Of a DNA stretch of 17,696 bases, positions 16,420 through 17,696 are shown in pieces. Position numbers and translations under genes: made by a program. This DNA comes from Armatimonadota bacterium (GTDB lineage: Bacteria > Armatimonadota > Armatimonadia > Armatimonadales > Armatimonadaceae): NCBI GenBank assembly GCA_014381035.1, contig JACMIS010000515.1, forward strand, positions 1 to 17,696, in the 5' to 3' direction. How positions within the stretch are numbered: position 1 is the stretch's first letter; every line of letters begins with the position of its first letter. Under the pieces are notes generated by a model. That model saw nothing but the letters and a program-made list of their open reading frames with translations. It made no database searches and was not told the origin of the DNA.

Positions 16420-16786
16420 GACGGCTCCCGACGGGGCAACACAACCGGACGATGGTTACGAAGGACCGTTGTTGTCGTTCGCCGACTTCATGAACGTGCT
16501 CGGTGACCACGGTGGCGTCGTGACCGGCGTCGCGGAGCAAGACACAGGCGTCCGCATGACGGTGACGGAATTAGCCTACGACCTGCCGATGGAGTTGCGC
16601 GTCCGAACAGACGCGGGGGGCGGATTGGTTTTGCGCGGCGGTCCCCCGACGCAACGGGTCGAGACGACGATTTTTCCGGTCCTGCACCGGATTCGGGTCC
16701 GGCTCGCCCGGACGGAGGAAACCCTCGGAGAGTCCGCTCCGGACGCAGACGAAGGGGTTCAGGATGGCGCGTATGGCGTCCGGTGA
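16406..16786 (+). CDS. Small protein with Trypco2-like layout (126 aa), unknown function
   Basis: A 126-residue protein. Disordered acidic ends (1-20 and about 104-126) flank a compact core: a helix (LSFADFMNVLGDHGGVV, 23-39), then strands VRMTVTELAYDLPMELRV (49-66), GLVLRG (73-78), and TTIFPVLHRIRVRL (87-100). The core has the same order as the N-terminal domain of the following protein (helix with F-M/L-N, then V-R/K-M/L-T strands, then a T-I/M-T/F strand), so the two may be paralogous. This layout recalls the trypsin-co-occurring domain class, but I could not confirm it. The ATG at 16406 has GGAAAG just upstream and overlaps the previous gene by 14 bases; the 3' end overlaps the next by 23 bases. 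It is clearly a member of the same translationally coupled operon. Confidence 0.84.
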   Translation: MTADETAPDGATQPDDGYEGPLLSFADFMNVLGDHGGVVTGVAEQDTGVRMTVTELAYDLPMELRVRTDAGGGLVLRGGPPTQRVETTIFPVLHRIRVRLARTEETLGESAPDADEGVQDGAYGVR

Positions 16787-17582
16787 CGAAAACATCGCCT
16801 GGAATCTGGAATCGTTCCTGAACTCGATGATCTACGAGTTGGATCGCGCAAACCAGACGCTCGCTATCAAGCAGGATAACGTCAAACTGACGTATACCGT
16901 GCAGGATCTGTCGGTGACATTGCAAGTGTTCCCGCAGTACGATGGGGACCGCGTGCGGTTTCTCACGGCGCAACCGGGGCAGGAAGGAGCGTCCACGATG
17001 ACGTTCCAGTTGGGTTCGATTCGAGACAACCAGATACGCGAGATCGCCCGAAAGCCGCCGTCCCGCGACGATGTGACCATCGACGACCTCGAAATGCCGG
17101 AAGAAGAGCGAAAAACGCTGAAGCGGCTCGGCATCAATACCACGGAAGACCTGCGCCGCACGGTAGAGGAAAAGCGGGTGGACATCGAGCAAGCGACGGA
17201 TAAGAAGGTCAGTTACCGCAAGCTTGCCGAGGTCATCAACCGGTCGCGTCGGCAAGGGATCCAGGCACCGCGGGTGCGCGAAGTGAGTCTGTCGGTTCCG
17301 CCGAACGGCGCGGGCGAGGCGATGCTGAGCCTGCACGGCGAAAACCTGCAAGTAGAACCGAAGAGCGGCGACGCGGAAGAGGGCGTTTTCCCGTTCGCGT
17401 TGCTTGATGGTGCCCCGCTCACGGTGGTGGCGGCGTCGGCAGGTGCGGTACATCTGGCGGTTCCGCGTGAAAAGGCGGCGCAACTCAGCGGCGCGCTCAC
17501 GCTCGCGCTCGACCCGTACGCGGTTCTAACGATGCAACTGGCGGAAAAACCGACCGATTTAGAGGATAACGCCGAGGAGTGA
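16764..17582 (+). CDS. Three-part protein: Trypco2-like N-domain, HhH-like middle, IPT/TIG-like C-domain
   Basis: A 272-residue soluble protein. Residues about 12-86 have a helix (WNLESFLNSMIYELDRANQTL) followed by strands (VKLTYTVQDLSVTLQV; RVRFLTAQPGQEGAS; TMTFQLGSI), a layout resembling the trypsin-co-occurring domain Trypco2. Residues about 110-165 (KTLKRLGINTTEDLRRTVEE, then KLAEVINRSRR) look like helix-hairpin-helix repeats of the DUF4332 or RNA polymerase alpha-CTD type, which often mediate protein or nucleic-acid contacts. Residues about 172-260 are beta-rich (EAMLSLHGENLQ; PLTVVAASAGAVHLAVP; GALTLALDPYAVLTM) and resemble an IPT/TIG immunoglobulin-like fold. All three assignments are by eye and need a profile search. 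The ATG at 16764 has AAGGGG about 8 bases upstream; a second ATG lies at 16773. It overlaps the previous gene and lies 7 bases before the next. It may be an adaptor linking the operon's products. Confidence 0.9.
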   Translation: MARMASGDENIAWNLESFLNSMIYELDRANQTLAIKQDNVKLTYTVQDLSVTLQVFPQYDGDRVRFLTAQPGQEGASTMTFQLGSIRDNQIREIARKPPSRDDVTIDDLEMPEEERKTLKRLGINTTEDLRRTVEEKRVDIEQATDKKVSYRKLAEVINRSRRQGIQAPRVREVSLSVPPNGAGEAMLSLHGENLQVEPKSGDAEEGVFPFALLDGAPLTVVAASAGAVHLAVPREKAAQLSGALTLALDPYAVLTMQLAEKPTDLEDNAEE

Positions 17583-17589
17583 ATTCGCG

Positions 17590-17696
17590 ATGAGATATGG
17601 CAAGCGACGTGCGGAAACGGTGGCGAACCGTTTTCTGTTGATCGAGCAACGATTATCGAGGAAGTACGCACCGACCGGAGAGCCGGTCGCGAGCGA
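17590..17696 (+). CDS. Start of a further gene in the same operon, 3'-truncated by window edge
   Basis: An ATG at 17590 follows the upstream stop by 7 bases and is preceded by a ribosome binding site (GAGGAG, about 10 bases upstream). The frame stays open to the end of the window, giving 35 residues beginning MRYGKRRAETVANRFLLIEQ and continuing with LSRKYAPTGEP. The start is basic and probably helical. No family can be assigned from so little. Its spacing and direction show that the cluster continues beyond the window. Confidence 0.7.
   Translation, partial: MRYGKRRAETVANRFLLIEQRLSRKYAPTGEPVAS

Noticed and set aside
16488..17483. 331-codon minus-strand frame over the 126- and 272-residue genes
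   Set aside because: It is Arg/His-rich with no domain, and the plus-strand genes have coupled starts and ribosome binding sites.
10134..17696. Contractile injection system, gas vesicle, encapsulin or phage tail cluster
   Set aside because: I see no sheath, tube, baseplate, AAA+ ATPase, GvpA-like, encapsulin-fold or tail-fibre signature in any product.
1..17696. CRISPR arrays, tRNA, rRNA, insertion sequences or integrase sites
   Set aside because: There are no regularly spaced repeats, no cloverleaf-like or rRNA-like stretches, and no transposase, integrase or terminal inverted repeats by eye.

Overview
The window is moderately G+C-rich and densely packed with genes. It looks like bacterial chromosome, not an obvious mobile element: it holds an intact ftsZ and a family of multidomain histidine kinases, and I see no transposase, integrase, phage module, rRNA, tRNA or CRISPR array. 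The FtsZ sequence and gene style would fit a deep-branching, non-model phylum. Armatimonadota is my guess from general style; a cyanobacterium-like or Chloroflexota-like lineage cannot be excluded by eye.

Left edge (1-1602, plus): the C-terminal part of a beta-rich protein I do not recognise, cut by the window edge. It converges on ftsZ, and a strong hairpin with a T-tract (about 1651-1688) serves as the ftsZ terminator.

Minus-strand block (1712-8583): read in the direction of transcription, a membrane-bound hybrid sensor kinase (two TM helices, HAMP, PAS, HisKA, HATPase, REC, REC) is followed by a single-domain CheY/DivK-like response regulator. Next comes a hybrid kinase with REC placed between two HisKA-like segments, the second of which lacks its histidine, then a tiny protein that is little more than one HisKA helix pair. 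After a 203-base gap comes ftsZ. The four signalling genes are 18 bases apart, overlapping, or about 40 bases apart, so they probably form one operon and one multistep phosphorelay.

A 254-base divergent intergenic region (8584-8837) separates this block from the plus-strand block.

Plus-strand block (8838 to the right edge): a subtilisin-family (S8) protease with no signal peptide is followed by seven co-directional genes packed with short gaps or overlaps. They encode a coiled-coil protein, a 654-residue helical protein with a Gly/Asn/Ser tail, a 342-residue protein with a Gly-rich linker and Pro/Ala tail, a 722-residue protein with a central hydrophobic Gly-rich segment, a 65-residue protein, a 126-residue protein, and a 272-residue protein. 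An eighth gene is cut by the edge. I recognise none of these as a characterised system. The 126-residue protein and the N-terminus of the 272-residue protein share a helix-plus-strands layout resembling the trypsin-co-occurring (Trypco2) class of small domains; the 272-residue protein then appears to carry a helix-hairpin-helix-like segment and an IPT/TIG-like beta domain. The tight packing and the linked protease make this the best candidate for an undescribed multi-protein system.
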